From Bradyrhizobium sp. LLZ17 (lineage in GTDB: Bacteria; Pseudomonadota; Alphaproteobacteria; Rhizobiales; Xanthobacteraceae): a stretch of 64,000 nt of DNA. The DNA lies in NCBI RefSeq assembly GCF_041200145.1, contig NZ_CP165734.1, positions 6,119,001 through 6,183,000 on the forward strand, read 5' to 3'. Within the stretch, counting starts at the first letter, position 1, and every line of letters starts with the position of its first letter. Made by a program: the position numbers and the translations under genes. Positions 35,868-44,992 of the stretch are shown in pieces. The notes beneath the pieces were generated by a model that was not told the DNA's origin, did no database searches, and worked only from the letters and a program-made list of their open reading frames with translations.

Positions 35868-36235
35868 AGCTCGATCACGCCGCGGCGCGCGGCATGCGCC
35901 ACCGCATCGGTGCGGCCGGTGGCATCCAACTTGTCGAGCAGTGACCCGACATGGAATTTCACGGTATGCACCGAGATGTTGAGCTGACGCGCGATCATCT
36001 TGTTGGATGAACCTTCCGCCATCAGGGCCAGTACGTCGAGCTCGCGCTGCGTCAGTGCGATGTCTTCGGGCATGCTGCGGGGGTCGCGGGCGACCACCGT
36101 CGCGGCGGCTTGTTCGCCGGGCGCGGCGAGGCGAAGCCCGGCGACATTGCCGAGCAGCGTGGCCAGCCGATCGGCGAGGGCGGGATCGTCGATCTGCAGC
36201 GACAGCACGATCTCGGGCGTGTTGCCCTCGCTCAC
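35864..36235 (-). CDS. LuxR-type regulator with shortened receiver-like N-terminus
   Basis: A 123-residue protein. The C-terminal 65 residues are a full LuxR/FixJ helix-turn-helix (LTQRELDVLALMAEGSSNKM, then ISVHTVKFHVGSLLDKL). The N-terminal 55 residues look like the first part of a receiver domain (IVLSLQIDDPALADRLATLL) without a recognisable phospho-acceptor Asp or the conserved Lys, so it probably does not receive phosphate. Its start overlaps the stop of the HtrA-like gene by four bases, so the two are translationally coupled and likely work together. Confidence 0.8.
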   Translation of the reverse strand: MSEGNTPEIVLSLQIDDPALADRLATLLGNVAGLRLAAPGEQAAATVVARDPRSMPEDIALTQRELDVLALMAEGSSNKMIARQLNISVHTVKFHVGSLLDKLDATGRTDAVAHAARRGVIEL

Positions 36236-37098
36236 GCCTCCGGCCTCTCACCGACCGTGACCTTGAAGCTGGCCGGCTCGCCGCCGCGGCGCACCGCGAC
36301 GTCGACCACCGAACCGACGCTCGCGGGTCCCAGCGTGCGCGACAGCGCGCGCACGCCGGAGAGCTTCTGGTCGTTGACCGCCACGATGACATCGCCCTGG
36401 CGGATGCCGGCCGCAGCGGATGGGCCGGTCTTGTCGACATTCATCACCATCGCGCCGACGCCGTCGTCGAGCCGCACCGGCTGGAGCCCGAGGCCGAGAT
36501 ATCCGCGAGCAATGTGGCCGCGCGTCTCGAGCTGGGGCGCGACGCGCTCGATTGTGGCTGTCGGAATGACGAGCACGCGCCTTGGGCCGAGCACGGCCAT
36601 GCCGAAGGCCTCGCCCAAGGCATCGAGTGCAAGGCCGCCCTCCTGGCCGGGACGCAGGCGAACGTCGAGCTCGATCCGCGCATCGATGTCGCCGCCGCGC
36701 AGGCTGCGCCAACTTTTGCCGGACAGCGATACCATCCCGAGCGCCGCGCTCGGCGCGTCGCGATGGGTGGCGACGACGACCGACAACGTGCCGAGGGCAG
36801 GGACCGTTGTCGAGAGCTTGACCGGGGCGATGCTGGTATCGGCGCGCAGCAGCGCGATGTCGGTGGTGTGGTCGCGGCCGACGATCGTGGCCGCAGCCAT
36901 GCTGCCGTCGGCAAGGACGATCTGGACTTCGCCCTCGTCGGCCAGCGCCTCGTCGGCGGTGACGATCAGGCCGGGCTTCCAGACGAAGCCGGTTGAGCGG
37001 GAGCGATGCGAGTGCACGGAGACAACGGACGGCGCTACGCGCGCCACGACGTCCGCGAGCGCGGACGATAGCGAAGACAGAGGGGTGGGGGCGGTCAT
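36232..37098 (-). CDS. HtrA-like trypsin-fold/PDZ protein lacking catalytic His and Ser (pseudo-protease)
   Basis: The ATG at 37098 has AGGAG seven bases upstream, giving 288 residues (an upstream frame extension has no good start). The fold follows S1C proteases: VVSVHS, GFVWKPGLIVTADEAL, TTDIALLRAD, LDVRLRPGQEGGLALDALG, then a PDZ domain (GYLGLGLQPVRL ... SAAAGIRQGDVIVAVNDQKLSG). The usual TNxHVV is TADEAL, placing Glu50 where the catalytic His belongs, and GNSGGP is GQEGGL, with Glu153 for the nucleophile Ser; only Asp80 remains. There is no signal peptide. It is therefore probably a cytoplasmic binding protein, coupled to the overlapping LuxR-type regulator, perhaps controlling its activity. 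Confidence 0.82.
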   Translation of the reverse strand: MTAPTPLSSLSSALADVVARVAPSVVSVHSHRSRSTGFVWKPGLIVTADEALADEGEVQIVLADGSMAAATIVGRDHTTDIALLRADTSIAPVKLSTTVPALGTLSVVVATHRDAPSAALGMVSLSGKSWRSLRGGDIDARIELDVRLRPGQEGGLALDALGEAFGMAVLGPRRVLVIPTATIERVAPQLETRGHIARGYLGLGLQPVRLDDGVGAMVMNVDKTGPSAAAGIRQGDVIVAVNDQKLSGVRALSRTLGPASVGSVVDVAVRRGGEPASFKVTVGERPEA

Positions 37099-37286
37099 GG
37101 CAAGCTCCTGTAAATTGCCCTCAATCTGGGATGTCGCGGTCGATTGCGAAACTGGCCGGGTGGCCAGGACACCGCCCCGTAAGACCACGGCCGACGAACA
37201 TGTGATTGGGAGCTGCTCACGGGAACGTGTAGCAATCGCCAGATTGCGCCGCACGGCCTCCACCAATTTTCAGCGAGTCCTGACCG

Positions 37287-38252
37287 ATGACCATCGACCT
37301 CACCCGCCGTACCCTGCTTCAACTCGCCGGCGCCACCTCGTTGGCGATGGCCGCCGCGGCCGCGGCCCGGGCCGAAGGCATCGCGCAGGGCGGCGGCCCG
37401 ACCTATGCCAGCCGCACGCCGATGCGAGTCGGCATGGTGACGCTCCGGGTCAAGAATCTCGACAGGGTGGCGGACTACTACCGCGACGTGATCGGGCTCG
37501 GCGTGATGGAGCGTTCAGCGACCGCCGCCACGCTCGGCACCGACGGGATCGCGCTGTTGGTGCTGGAAGCGCGTGCCAACGCCGCCATCGAGCCGCGCAA
37601 TACCGCCGGGCTCTACCACACCGCGTTCCTGATGCCGACGCGCAAAGATCTCGCGCGCTGGCTGGTGCATGCGGCCTCGCATCGCGTGTCGCTGTCGGGT
37701 TTTGCCGATCACCTCGTCAGCGAATCCGTCTATCTCGACGATCCCGAAGGCAACGGCATCGAGGTCTATGCCGACCGCGATCCGTCGCAATGGCAGTGGA
37801 GCGAGGGCAGCGTGAAGATGGCGGCCGATGAGCTCAACATTCCCGACCTGCTGTCGCTGACCAATACGCGCGTCCCCGACTACGCCAAGGCGCCGGACGG
37901 CCTGCGCGTCGGCCACATGCATCTGCGTGTCGGCGATCTCGCCCAGGCCGAAGGCTTTTACCATGGCACGGTCGGCCTCGATCCGACGCGTAAACGCAAC
38001 GGCGCCGCCTTCTTGTCGTCCGGCCGCTATCACCATCACCTCGGCATGAATGTCTGGCAGAGCGAAGGTGCCGGCCAGCGCGACGATTCCATGACCGGGC
38101 TCGCCTGGTTCTCGCTGGTGACGGAGAAGCAGGATCTGCTCGCTGCCCAGCAAGAGCGTCTGCGCAAGGGCGGGGCAAAGGTCACGGCGCTCTCGAACGG
38201 CGTCGAGGCCGTCGATCCCTGGGGCACGCGCGTGCGTCTGCTCAAGGTGTAA
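37287..38252 (+). CDS. Tat-exported VOC-superfamily (extradiol dioxygenase-like) protein
   Basis: A 321-residue protein with a twin-arginine signal peptide (LTRRTLLQLAGATSLAMAAA, then ARAEG). Two vicinal-oxygen-chelate modules follow: MVTLRVKNLDRVADYYRDVIG with FLMPTRKDLARWLVHA, and HMHLRVGDLAQAEGFYHGTVG with the metal-ligand-type YHHHLGMNVWQ. The arrangement resembles catechol-2,3-dioxygenase-like CatE proteins. Ring-cleavage dioxygenases are normally cytoplasmic, so a Tat signal is unusual and implies export of a folded metalloprotein. The substrate is not predictable. It is divergent from the pseudo-protease gene. Confidence 0.82.
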   Translation: MTIDLTRRTLLQLAGATSLAMAAAAAARAEGIAQGGGPTYASRTPMRVGMVTLRVKNLDRVADYYRDVIGLGVMERSATAATLGTDGIALLVLEARANAAIEPRNTAGLYHTAFLMPTRKDLARWLVHAASHRVSLSGFADHLVSESVYLDDPEGNGIEVYADRDPSQWQWSEGSVKMAADELNIPDLLSLTNTRVPDYAKAPDGLRVGHMHLRVGDLAQAEGFYHGTVGLDPTRKRNGAAFLSSGRYHHHLGMNVWQSEGAGQRDDSMTGLAWFSLVTEKQDLLAAQQERLRKGGAKVTALSNGVEAVDPWGTRVRLLKV

Positions 38253-38261
38253 GCGAGCAGC

Positions 38262-38534
38262 TCAGAGCTCGCGATAGTCCCGCTCGCCGGACTCGGGCCG
38301 CATGAACACGGCGACGTGTTTGTTGGTCTCGGGGTCGATGAAGCGTTCGCCGGTGTCGACCCAGCCGGGCCCGATCGGCTGCTTCGAGGCCGGCTTATAG
38401 CGGGTGTCGTAGATCAGGCTCGCGATCAGGCCGATCCCGACGAATGTCAGCGGCACTCCGAACGGCAGGAAATGGCCGACAATGAGCAGCACGATTGCGA
38501 TCAGGAGCGCCGCGATGCCGATCGTCAGGGACAT
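38262..38534 (-). CDS. Small two-helix membrane protein
   Basis: A 90-residue protein: two adjacent hydrophobic helices (LTIGIAALLIAIVLLIVGHF and GVPLTFVGIGLIASLIYD) followed by a soluble tail of about 45 residues (GWVDTGERFIDPETNKHVAVF). The tail resembles short conserved motifs of hypothetical rhizobial proteins, but I cannot name a family. It lies ten bases downstream of the YbjQ gene and probably shares its transcript. Confidence 0.7.
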   Translation of the reverse strand: MSLTIGIAALLIAIVLLIVGHFLPFGVPLTFVGIGLIASLIYDTRYKPASKQPIGPGWVDTGERFIDPETNKHVAVFMRPESGERDYREL

Positions 38535-38544
38535 GCTCCCATCC

Positions 38545-38871
38545 CTAGTGTGCCGCCGGCTCGATCACGACGGCCGTTCCGTAAGCAACGATCTCGCTCA
38601 TGTTCTGGCCGATCTCGGCGGAATCGAACCGCATCATCACGATCGCATTGGCGCCCATCGCGGTAGCGTTCTCGACCAGGCGATCGATGGCGTGGCGGCG
38701 CGCGTCCTCCAGGAGCCGTGTATATTCCGGAATCTCGCCCCCGACGATCGAACGCAGGCCGGCGACGATATTGCCGCCAAGCCCGCGGCTGCGAACGACG
38801 ATGCCAAAACACTGGCCCAGCGTCCGGACCACGCGGTGGTTCGCGATGTTCTCGGTGGTGACGATCAACAT
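38545..38871 (-). CDS. YbjQ/UPF0145 family protein
   Basis: A 108-residue protein matching the UPF0145 pattern along its length: LIVTTENIANHRVVRTLGQC, then the RGLGGNIVAGLRSIVGGEIPEYT core, ARRHAIDRLVENATAMGANA, IVMMRFDSAEI and the closing EIVAYGTAVVIE. The family forms oligomeric beta barrels of unknown function, sometimes annotated as heavy-metal binding without strong proof. GGGAAG lies five bases before the ATG. Confidence 0.92.
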   Translation of the reverse strand: MLIVTTENIANHRVVRTLGQCFGIVVRSRGLGGNIVAGLRSIVGGEIPEYTRLLEDARRHAIDRLVENATAMGANAIVMMRFDSAEIGQNMSEIVAYGTAVVIEPAAH

Positions 38872-39029
38872 GTGGCTTCCCGATGGTTTGCCTCGATCCC
38901 ACGTTAGTCCGCCGACGTGACACGTCGGTTCATCTCGAGGCTTGCTTGCCGGCCAATGGGGGCCATGTTAGCACCGGATAAGTGGCGTGGGCCGAGTTGC
39001 CCCCCCAAATATCCGGATTATTCCCCGAC

Positions 39030-39908
39030 ATGCTCGAATTTCACGGCGTCTTCCCCTATCTCGTTTCGCCAGTCGATGCCGACGGCGCGGTGCGGACGGG
39101 CGTGCTCGGCAGACTTTGCGATGATCTGATCAGTGCTGGCGTTCACGGGCTGACGCCGCTCGGCTCGACCGGCGAGTTCGCCTATCTCAATGCCGCGCAG
39201 CGCACCTCGGTCGTGCAGACCACGATCGAGGCCGCAAACGGTCGCGTGCCGGTCGTGGCCGGCGTCGTCTCGACCTCGACGGCGGACGCGGTGGCGCAGG
39301 CGCAGGCCTATCAGAAGGTCGGCGCCGAGGGCATTCTGGCAATTCTCGATGCTTATTTCCCGCTCGCCGATGCCCAGGTTGAATCCTACTTCCGCAGCAT
39401 TGCGGACGCCGTCGACATTCCCGTCGTCATCTACACCAATCCGCAATTCCAGCGCTCCGACCTGACCCTCGACGTGATCGCGCGGCTCGCCGAGCATCCG
39501 CGCATCGGCTACATCAAGGATGCCTCGACCAATACCGGCCGGCTGCTCTCGATCATGAACCGCTGCGGCGATAGCTTGCGCGTGTTCTCGGCCTCCGCCC
39601 ATATCCCGGCCGCGGTGATGCTGATCGGCGGTGTCGGCTGGATGGCGGGACCGGCCTGCATCATTCCGCGCCAGAGCGTCGCGCTCTACGACCTCTGCAA
39701 GGCCGCTCGCTGGAACGAGGCCATGGCGCTCCAGCGCAGGCTGTGGCGCATCAACGAGACCTTCGCCCGCTTCAATCTCGCGGCCTGCATCAAGGCCGGG
39801 CTTGCGCTCCAGGGCTACGACGTCGGCGATCCCGTCCCGCCGCAGGCAGCGCTTAACGCCGACCAGCGCAAGATCGTGGAAGCGGCTTTAGCCGAGCTCT
39901 CTCCGTAG
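39030..39908 (+). CDS. Dihydrodipicolinate synthase-family aldolase
   Basis: A 292-residue TIM-barrel enzyme of the DapA/N-acetylneuraminate lyase family. Motifs: [30 protein letters not shown] (pyruvate carboxylate binding), [14 protein letters not shown] with the conserved Tyr, and the Schiff-base Lys in [13 protein letters not shown]. The ATG at 39030 starts [14 protein letters not shown]; an upstream extension is less likely. Because it is isolated from lysine genes and differs from typical DapA at the C-terminus, it is probably a catabolic pyruvate-type aldolase or dehydratase rather than the lysine enzyme. Confidence 0.88.
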   Translation: MLEFHGVFPYLVSPVDADGAVRTGVLGRLCDDLISAGVHGLTPLGSTGEFAYLNAAQRTSVVQTTIEAANGRVPVVAGVVSTSTADAVAQAQAYQKVGAEGILAILDAYFPLADAQVESYFRSIADAVDIPVVIYTNPQFQRSDLTLDVIARLAEHPRIGYIKDASTNTGRLLSIMNRCGDSLRVFSASAHIPAAVMLIGGVGWMAGPACIIPRQSVALYDLCKAARWNEAMALQRRLWRINETFARFNLAACIKAGLALQGYDVGDPVPPQAALNADQRKIVEAALAELSP

Positions 39909-40027
39909 TCGTCATGGCCGGGCATAGCCGTCCGAAGGACGGCGTCGCTTTCACTTGCCTACGCCCGGCATCCACGCGCCTTCACACGAAAAGAACGTGG
40001 ATGCACGGGACGAGCCCGGGCATGACG
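39909..40027. repeat. Dispersed intergenic palindromic repeat (about 119 bases)
   Basis: The left end TCGTCATGGCCGGGCAT and the right end GAGCCCGGGCATGACGA are imperfect inverted partners. Inside are GTCCGAAGGAC and a CGCCCGGCATCCACG / CGTGGATGCACGGG pair. It fills most of the gap between the aldolase and CoxL-like genes and belongs to the Bradyrhizobium type of intergenic repeats. Confidence 0.6.
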
Positions 40028-40124
40028 AAATCGTGGACATCCCGCCCAAAACCGCGGCTGGTCTCGCCTGCCTCGATCCGCTAAAAGGCAGCCCGATTTG
40101 AAAAGACCCTGAGGACCCCACGGA

Positions 40125-42446
40125 ATGAACATTCTTCCCGGCAATTTGCGTTTCGGAGCGGGACAGCCCGTCAAGCGTTTGGAAGATCAGCGGCTGCTCA
40201 CCGGGAAGGGGCAGTTCATCGACGACAAGCCGGAGGACGGCGCGCTGTGGTTGCACGTGCTGCGCTCGCCGCATGCGCACGCGAACATCGTCTCGATCGA
40301 TATCAGTGCAGCGGCCGGGATGCCCGGCGTCACCGCCGTCTACACCGGCGCCGATCTGATCAAGGACGACGTCGGCACCCTCCCGACGCTGAGCATCTTC
40401 AAGCGCCCGGACGGCAAGCCGATGACGGTGCCGCCGCGGCGGCTGCTCGCCCATGAGGTGGTGCGCTACACCGGCGAGGCGGTGGCGGCAGTGGTGGCTG
40501 CGTCACGTGCAGAGGCCCAGAGTGCGGCCGAAGCGATCGTCGTCGAATACGACGTGCAGCCCGCGGTCGTCGACCCCGTCGAGGCTGTGAAGTCCGGTGC
40601 GCCCGTGGTGTGGCCCGAGGCGCCCGACAACATCGTCGGCGCCATGAGCTATGGCGATGCCGCCAAGGTGGATGCTGCGTTTGCCAACGCCGCGCACACC
40701 GTCGAGCTCGATCTGGTCAGCCAGCGCCTGGTACCCTCGGCCATGGAGCCGCGCTCGACCATTGCCGAGATCGACAAAACGTCCGGCCGCCTGCTCCTGC
40801 ATGTGCAGTCGCAGACGCCGGCCTCGACCCGCGACTTGCTGGCGGAATCCGTGCTGAAGCGTCCCAAGGACAGCGTCCGCGTGCTGGTCGGCGACATCGG
40901 CGGCGGCTTTGGCCAGAAGACCAGTCTCTATCCCGAAGACGGCATCGTCGCCTACGCCGCGACCAAGCTGAACCGGAAGATCCGCTGGCGCGGCGACCGC
41001 ACCGATGAATTCGTCGGTGGCACCCACGGCCGCGATCTCACCTCGACCGCCTCCTTCGCGCTCGACGACAAGGGCAAGGTGCTCGCCTATCGCGTCAAGT
41101 CGATCGGCTGCACCGGCGCTTATTCATCAGGTACGGGCAATATCATCCCGCTGGTGCTCGGGCCGTTCGTGCAAACCGGCGTCTACGACCTGCCGCTGGT
41201 GCATTTCGAGGTGAAGTCGGTGATGACCCACACCGCGCCGGTCGGCGCCTATCGCGGCGCGGGCCGCCCGGAAGCGGTGTTCATCGTCGAGCGCCTGTTC
41301 GACGCCGCCGCGCGAAAGATCGGCATGGATCCGCGCGCGATCCGCAAGGCGAACTACATCAAACCGGCGCAGCTGCCCTATACCAACGCAGCGGGCCAGG
41401 TTTACGACCCGGTGCCTTCGCGCACATGCTCGATCGCGCCGTGAAGCTTGCAGACTGGGACGGCTTCGTCGCGCGCAAGAAAGCGGCGAAGAAGAAGGGC
41501 CTGCTCTACGGCCGCGGGCTGACCTCCTATATCGAATGGACCGGTGGTCGCGCCCACACCGAAAAAGTCAGCCTGCACGCGACCTCGGAAGGGCGCGTTA
41601 TCCTGCATTCCGGCACCATGGCGATGGGGCAGGGGCTGCAGACCACCTATACCCAGATGATCTCCGACACGCTCGGCATCCCCATGGACAAGATCGATGT
41701 CGTGCAAGGCGACACGGATCTCGCCATGGGCTTCGGCAGCGTCGGCTCGCGCTCGCTGTTCGTCGGCGGCACCGCGGTTGCGGTCTCCTCCAACGATTTG
41801 ATCCAGAAGGCGCGCGAGAAGGCGGCGAACGTGCTCGAGACCTCGATCGAGGACATCGAATACCAGGGCGGCATGCTCACCGTGGTCGGCACCGACCGGC
41901 GCATCAGCCTGTTCGATCTCGCCGAGAGGAGAGCGGCGCGAGGCTCAGCGTCGATTCGAAGGCGAGGTCGACGGGCCGAGCTGGCCGAACGGCACGCATA
42001 TCTGCGAGGTCCAAATCGATCCCGAGACCGGCGTCTCCAAGGTCGTGCGCTACACCACGGTCGACGACGTCGGCGTCGCCGTGAACCCGATGCTGGTGAC
42101 GGGCCAGATCCACGGCGGCGTCGTGCAGGGCATTGGTCAGGCGCTGTATGAAGGCGTGTCGTACGATGCCGACGGTCAGCTGCTCACCGCGAGCTACCAG
42201 GATTACTGCATCCCGCGCGCCGACGACGTGCCCCCGCTCGTGGTGACGCTGGACGAGACCGCACCCTGCCGCACCAATCCGCTCGGCGCCAAGGGCTGCG
42301 GCGAATCCGGCGCGATCGGCGGCCCGCCCTGCGTCACCAACGGCGTGATGGACGCACTCGCCGAGCTCGGCATCACCCAGCTCAACACGCCCCTGACGCC
42401 GCAGAAGATCTGGAAGGCGATCCGGGAGGCGAAGGCGGCGGGTTAG
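40125..42446 (+). CDS. Xanthine dehydrogenase-family molybdopterin-binding subunit (CoxL-like, form II), with two compensating frameshifts
   Basis: A molybdenum hydroxylase large subunit. The first part carries the a/b-hammerhead region (RFGAGQPVKRLEDQRLLTGK, SPHAHANIVSID) and the cofactor-binding GGGFGQKTSLYPED. The active-site loop is AYRGAGRPEA, the form II variant rather than the AYRCSFR of true CO dehydrogenase. The frame is lost near 41408 (one base missing; expected continuation of VYD is SGAFAHMLDRAV) and regained near 41930 (one base extra, after FDLAER). It then continues through VRYTTVDDVGVAVNP and GAKGCGESGAIGGPP to the stop at 42446. The shifts cancel, giving 773 residues, the usual size. 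No medium or small subunit genes are adjacent. The substrate is unknown. Confidence 0.87.
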
Positions 42447-42484
42447 CGCCATTGTTGTGCTGGCTGTCGTCACAAATCCAACTC

Positions 42485-42605
42485 GTCGTCCCGGCGAAGG
42501 CCGGGAGCCATAGCCACCGAGTCTAATTCGGCGAAGATTTGCAGTTACCAGCTTCGCGCTACAATTTCGTCACGGCGTATGGGTCCCGGCCTTCGCCGGG
42601 ACGAC
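42485..42605. repeat. 121-base inverted-repeat element (copy 1)
   Basis: Perfect 22-bp terminal inverted arms start GTCGTCCCGGCGAAGGCC and close with the reverse complement; next to them are GCCATAGCCACCGA and CGTATGGG. A second copy with the same ends and the same internal CATAGCCACCGA lies at 53226-53347. Size and structure are those of a non-coding MITE-like or palindromic repeat. Confidence 0.8.
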
Positions 42606-42630
42606 ACCGAGGGTGAGGAAAAAGTTCGCG

Positions 42631-43826
42631 CTAAATCCCCAACATCATCTTCGCGATGATATCGCGCTGGATCTCCGACGTTCCGCCGAAGATCGTGTAG
42701 GCGCGGCCGTTGAGATATTCCGGCATCACCGTCAGCATCTCCTCCGGGATCGCCGGCTCGTGATTGAGCTTGTAGAGCGGACGCATCGGCTCGACCGCGA
42801 GGGCGTCGTGGCCGATCACATCGGCGCCCAGCCGGGTCACGGCCTGCCGGATCTCGCTGTTGCGCAGCTTCAGGATCGACGAGACCGCGCCGGGATTTTG
42901 CCCGGTCTGTAGCGCCGAGAGCACGCGCAGCTCGGTCATCTCCAGCGCGTCGATGTCGATCTCCACCTCGGAGATGCGCGTGGCGATGTCAGGGCTATCG
43001 ATGGCGCGTCCGGTCAGATCGGACTCGGCCAGCTCCGAGATCGCCTTCAGCCCTTCGCGCAGCTTCGCCGATGCGATGCCGGAGCCGCGCTCGAATTCGA
43101 GCAGATATTTACCGTAGGTCCAGCCCTTGCCTTCCTCGCCGACACGGTTTGCGACCGGCACCCGCACGTCGTCGAAAAACACCTGGTTGACCTCGTGGTC
43201 GCCGCCGATCGTCAGGATCGGGCGCGTGGTGATGCCCGGCGTCTTCATGTCGATCAGGACAAAGCTGATGCCGTCCTGCTGCCGCGGCCGTCGCTGGTGC
43301 GCACCAGCGCGAACATGCGGTTGGCGTGATGCGCATGCGTGGTCCAGATCTTGGTGCCGTTGATGATGTAGTCGTCACCGTCGCGTATCGCGCGCGTCTT
43401 CAGCGAGGACAGGTCGGAGCCGGAGCCCGGCTCGGAATAGCCCTGGCACCAATAGTCCTCGCCGGAGAGAATCCGCGGCAGGTAGAAATTCTTCTGCTCG
43501 GGGCTGCCGAAGCCGATGATGACGGGCCCCACCATCTTCACCCCCATCACGTTGACGTTGGGCACGCCGGCGCGGGCGGATTCGGTCTCGAAGATCCAGC
43601 GCTGCGCCGGCGTCCAGTCCGGGCCGCCGTGTTCGACCGGCCAGCCTGGCGCGCCCCAGCCTTGCTTGTGCAGCACGCGCTGCCAGGCCATGCCGATATC
43701 GGGGTCGGAGAACACCGACGGCGTCAGCGCGGTGGCGCGCTTCATCTCCCCGGTGAGATTCTTGGTGATGAAGCCGCGCACCTCGTCCTGGAAGGCGCGC
43801 TCTTCCGCATTGAAGGCCAGGTCCAT
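42631..43826 (-). CDS. Acyl-CoA dehydrogenase (pimeloyl-CoA dehydrogenase large-subunit-like), frameshifted
   Basis: The ATG at 43826 (AAGGGAG upstream) begins DLAFNAEERAFQDEVRGFI. Domain signs are WCQGYSEPGSGSDLSSLKTRA (FAD region), INGTKIWTTHAHHAN and, after a break, VNQVFFDDVRVPVANRVGEEG and AYTIFGGTSEIQRDI. The frame is broken near 43276-43283, where one base is missing and the protein should read through GRGS to QDGISFVLIDMKTPG. Restored length is about 398 residues. The common IYEGT motif with the catalytic Glu is IFGGT here, as in PimC/PimD-type heteromeric enzymes. Three genes read leftward with short gaps, pointing to dicarboxylyl- or long-chain acyl-CoA degradation. Confidence 0.87.
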
Positions 43827-43838
43827 GATGTGCTCCCT

Positions 43839-44987
43839 TCAGGCTGAAACGGCGGCGCGGCCAAGCTCGGCGTGACGGCGATAGTGATGCGCGCTACCGC
43901 CGAACAGCGTGTCGAAGGCGACGAGCCGCTTGAAATAGGCGCCGACCTCGAGCTCCTCGGTCACGCCCATGCCGCCGTGGAGCTGGATCGACTGCTCGCC
44001 GACGAAGCGCGCACACGTGCCGATCTTCGCCTTTGCGCCCGACGCAGCGCGGGCACGTTCGATCGGTTCGGCGTCGACCTTCAGCGCCGCGCGCAGCGCC
44101 ATCGAACGGGCCTCGTCGACCTGCATCGCCATGTCGGCGAGGCGATGACGGATCACCTGATTGGCCGAAAGTGGCCGGCCGAACTGCTTGCGGATCTTGG
44201 TGTACTCCAGCGTCGTGTCGACAAGCGTCTGCATGATGCCGACCGCCTCCGCGCCGAGCGCGGCCATGGCGCGGTCGACGGCCCATTCGATCGCGGGCAG
44301 GGCGTCGCTGCCGTCGCCCAGCAAGGCGTCTTCCGGAAGCTGCACGCCGGATAAATCGACGTTGCAGGCGCGCCCGCCTCCCAACCGCGGATATTCGGAG
44401 ATCGCGAGCCCCTGCGCTGTCGCCGGCACCAGAAAGAGACCGATCCGCCCCGATGGTCCCTGATGATCATGCAGATGCGCGGAGACGATGATCTCGTCGG
44501 CGGCATGGCCGTCGAGCACCGCGATCTTGCTGCCGGCAAGACGCCAGCCTTGCGCCGTCTTGGTAGCTACCGTTGCGACCTTGGCCAGATCGAACCGGGC
44601 CGCGCGCTCGGAATGTGCCAACGCAAGCTTCAATGATCCATCCGCGATCTTGGGCAGGCTTGCCTGTTTCTGCGCGGTGCTGCCGCATTTGTCGATCAGC
44701 GCAGCGCCCAACACGACCGTCGCGATATACGGCTCCGACACCAGTCCGCGGCCGAACGCTTCCATCAAGATGCCGACCTCGATCGCGCCGCCACCGAGCC
44801 CGCCAAACTCTTCCGCGACCGGCAGCGCCAGCCAGCCGAGCTCGGCGAACTGCTTCCAGACCGCCGGGCTGAAGCCAAGCGGATCGTTCGCCATCTTGCG
44901 GCGGTGATCGGCGTCGTAGCTTTCGGCCACGAAGCGTTCGACGCTCTCGCGCAGCAAGCGCTGCTCGTCGCTGAGATTGAGATCCAT
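43839..44987 (-). CDS. Acyl-CoA dehydrogenase (small-subunit-like partner)
   Basis: A 382-residue acyl-CoA dehydrogenase: LNLSDEQRLLRESVERFVAE at the start, FGGLGGGAIEVGILMEAFGRG, a middle domain with PRLGGGRACNVDLSGVQLPED, and C-terminal IRKQFGRPLSANQVIRHRLA and QLHGGMGVTEELEVGAYFKR. The canonical catalytic Glu position is again replaced (TLFGGSAHH). Together with the neighbour 12 bases downstream it should form a heteromeric (alpha2beta2-type) dehydrogenase as in pimeloyl-CoA oxidation. It starts five bases after the enoyl-CoA hydratase stop. Confidence 0.88.
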   Translation of the reverse strand: MDLNLSDEQRLLRESVERFVAESYDADHRRKMANDPLGFSPAVWKQFAELGWLALPVAEEFGGLGGGAIEVGILMEAFGRGLVSEPYIATVVLGAALIDKCGSTAQKQASLPKIADGSLKLALAHSERAARFDLAKVATVATKTAQGWRLAGSKIAVLDGHAADEIIVSAHLHDHQGPSGRIGLFLVPATAQGLAISEYPRLGGGRACNVDLSGVQLPEDALLGDGSDALPAIEWAVDRAMAALGAEAVGIMQTLVDTTLEYTKIRKQFGRPLSANQVIRHRLADMAMQVDEARSMALRAALKVDAEPIERARAASGAKAKIGTCARFVGEQSIQLHGGMGVTEELEVGAYFKRLVAFDTLFGGSAHHYRRHAELGRAAVSA

Positions 44988-44992
44988 CGTAT

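Noticed and set aside
34698..36440. 580-codon leftward open frame across the two-component system and LuxR/HtrA-like genes
   Set aside because: It crosses three well-supported genes in other frames, and its N-terminal half is Arg/Ser-rich without motifs.
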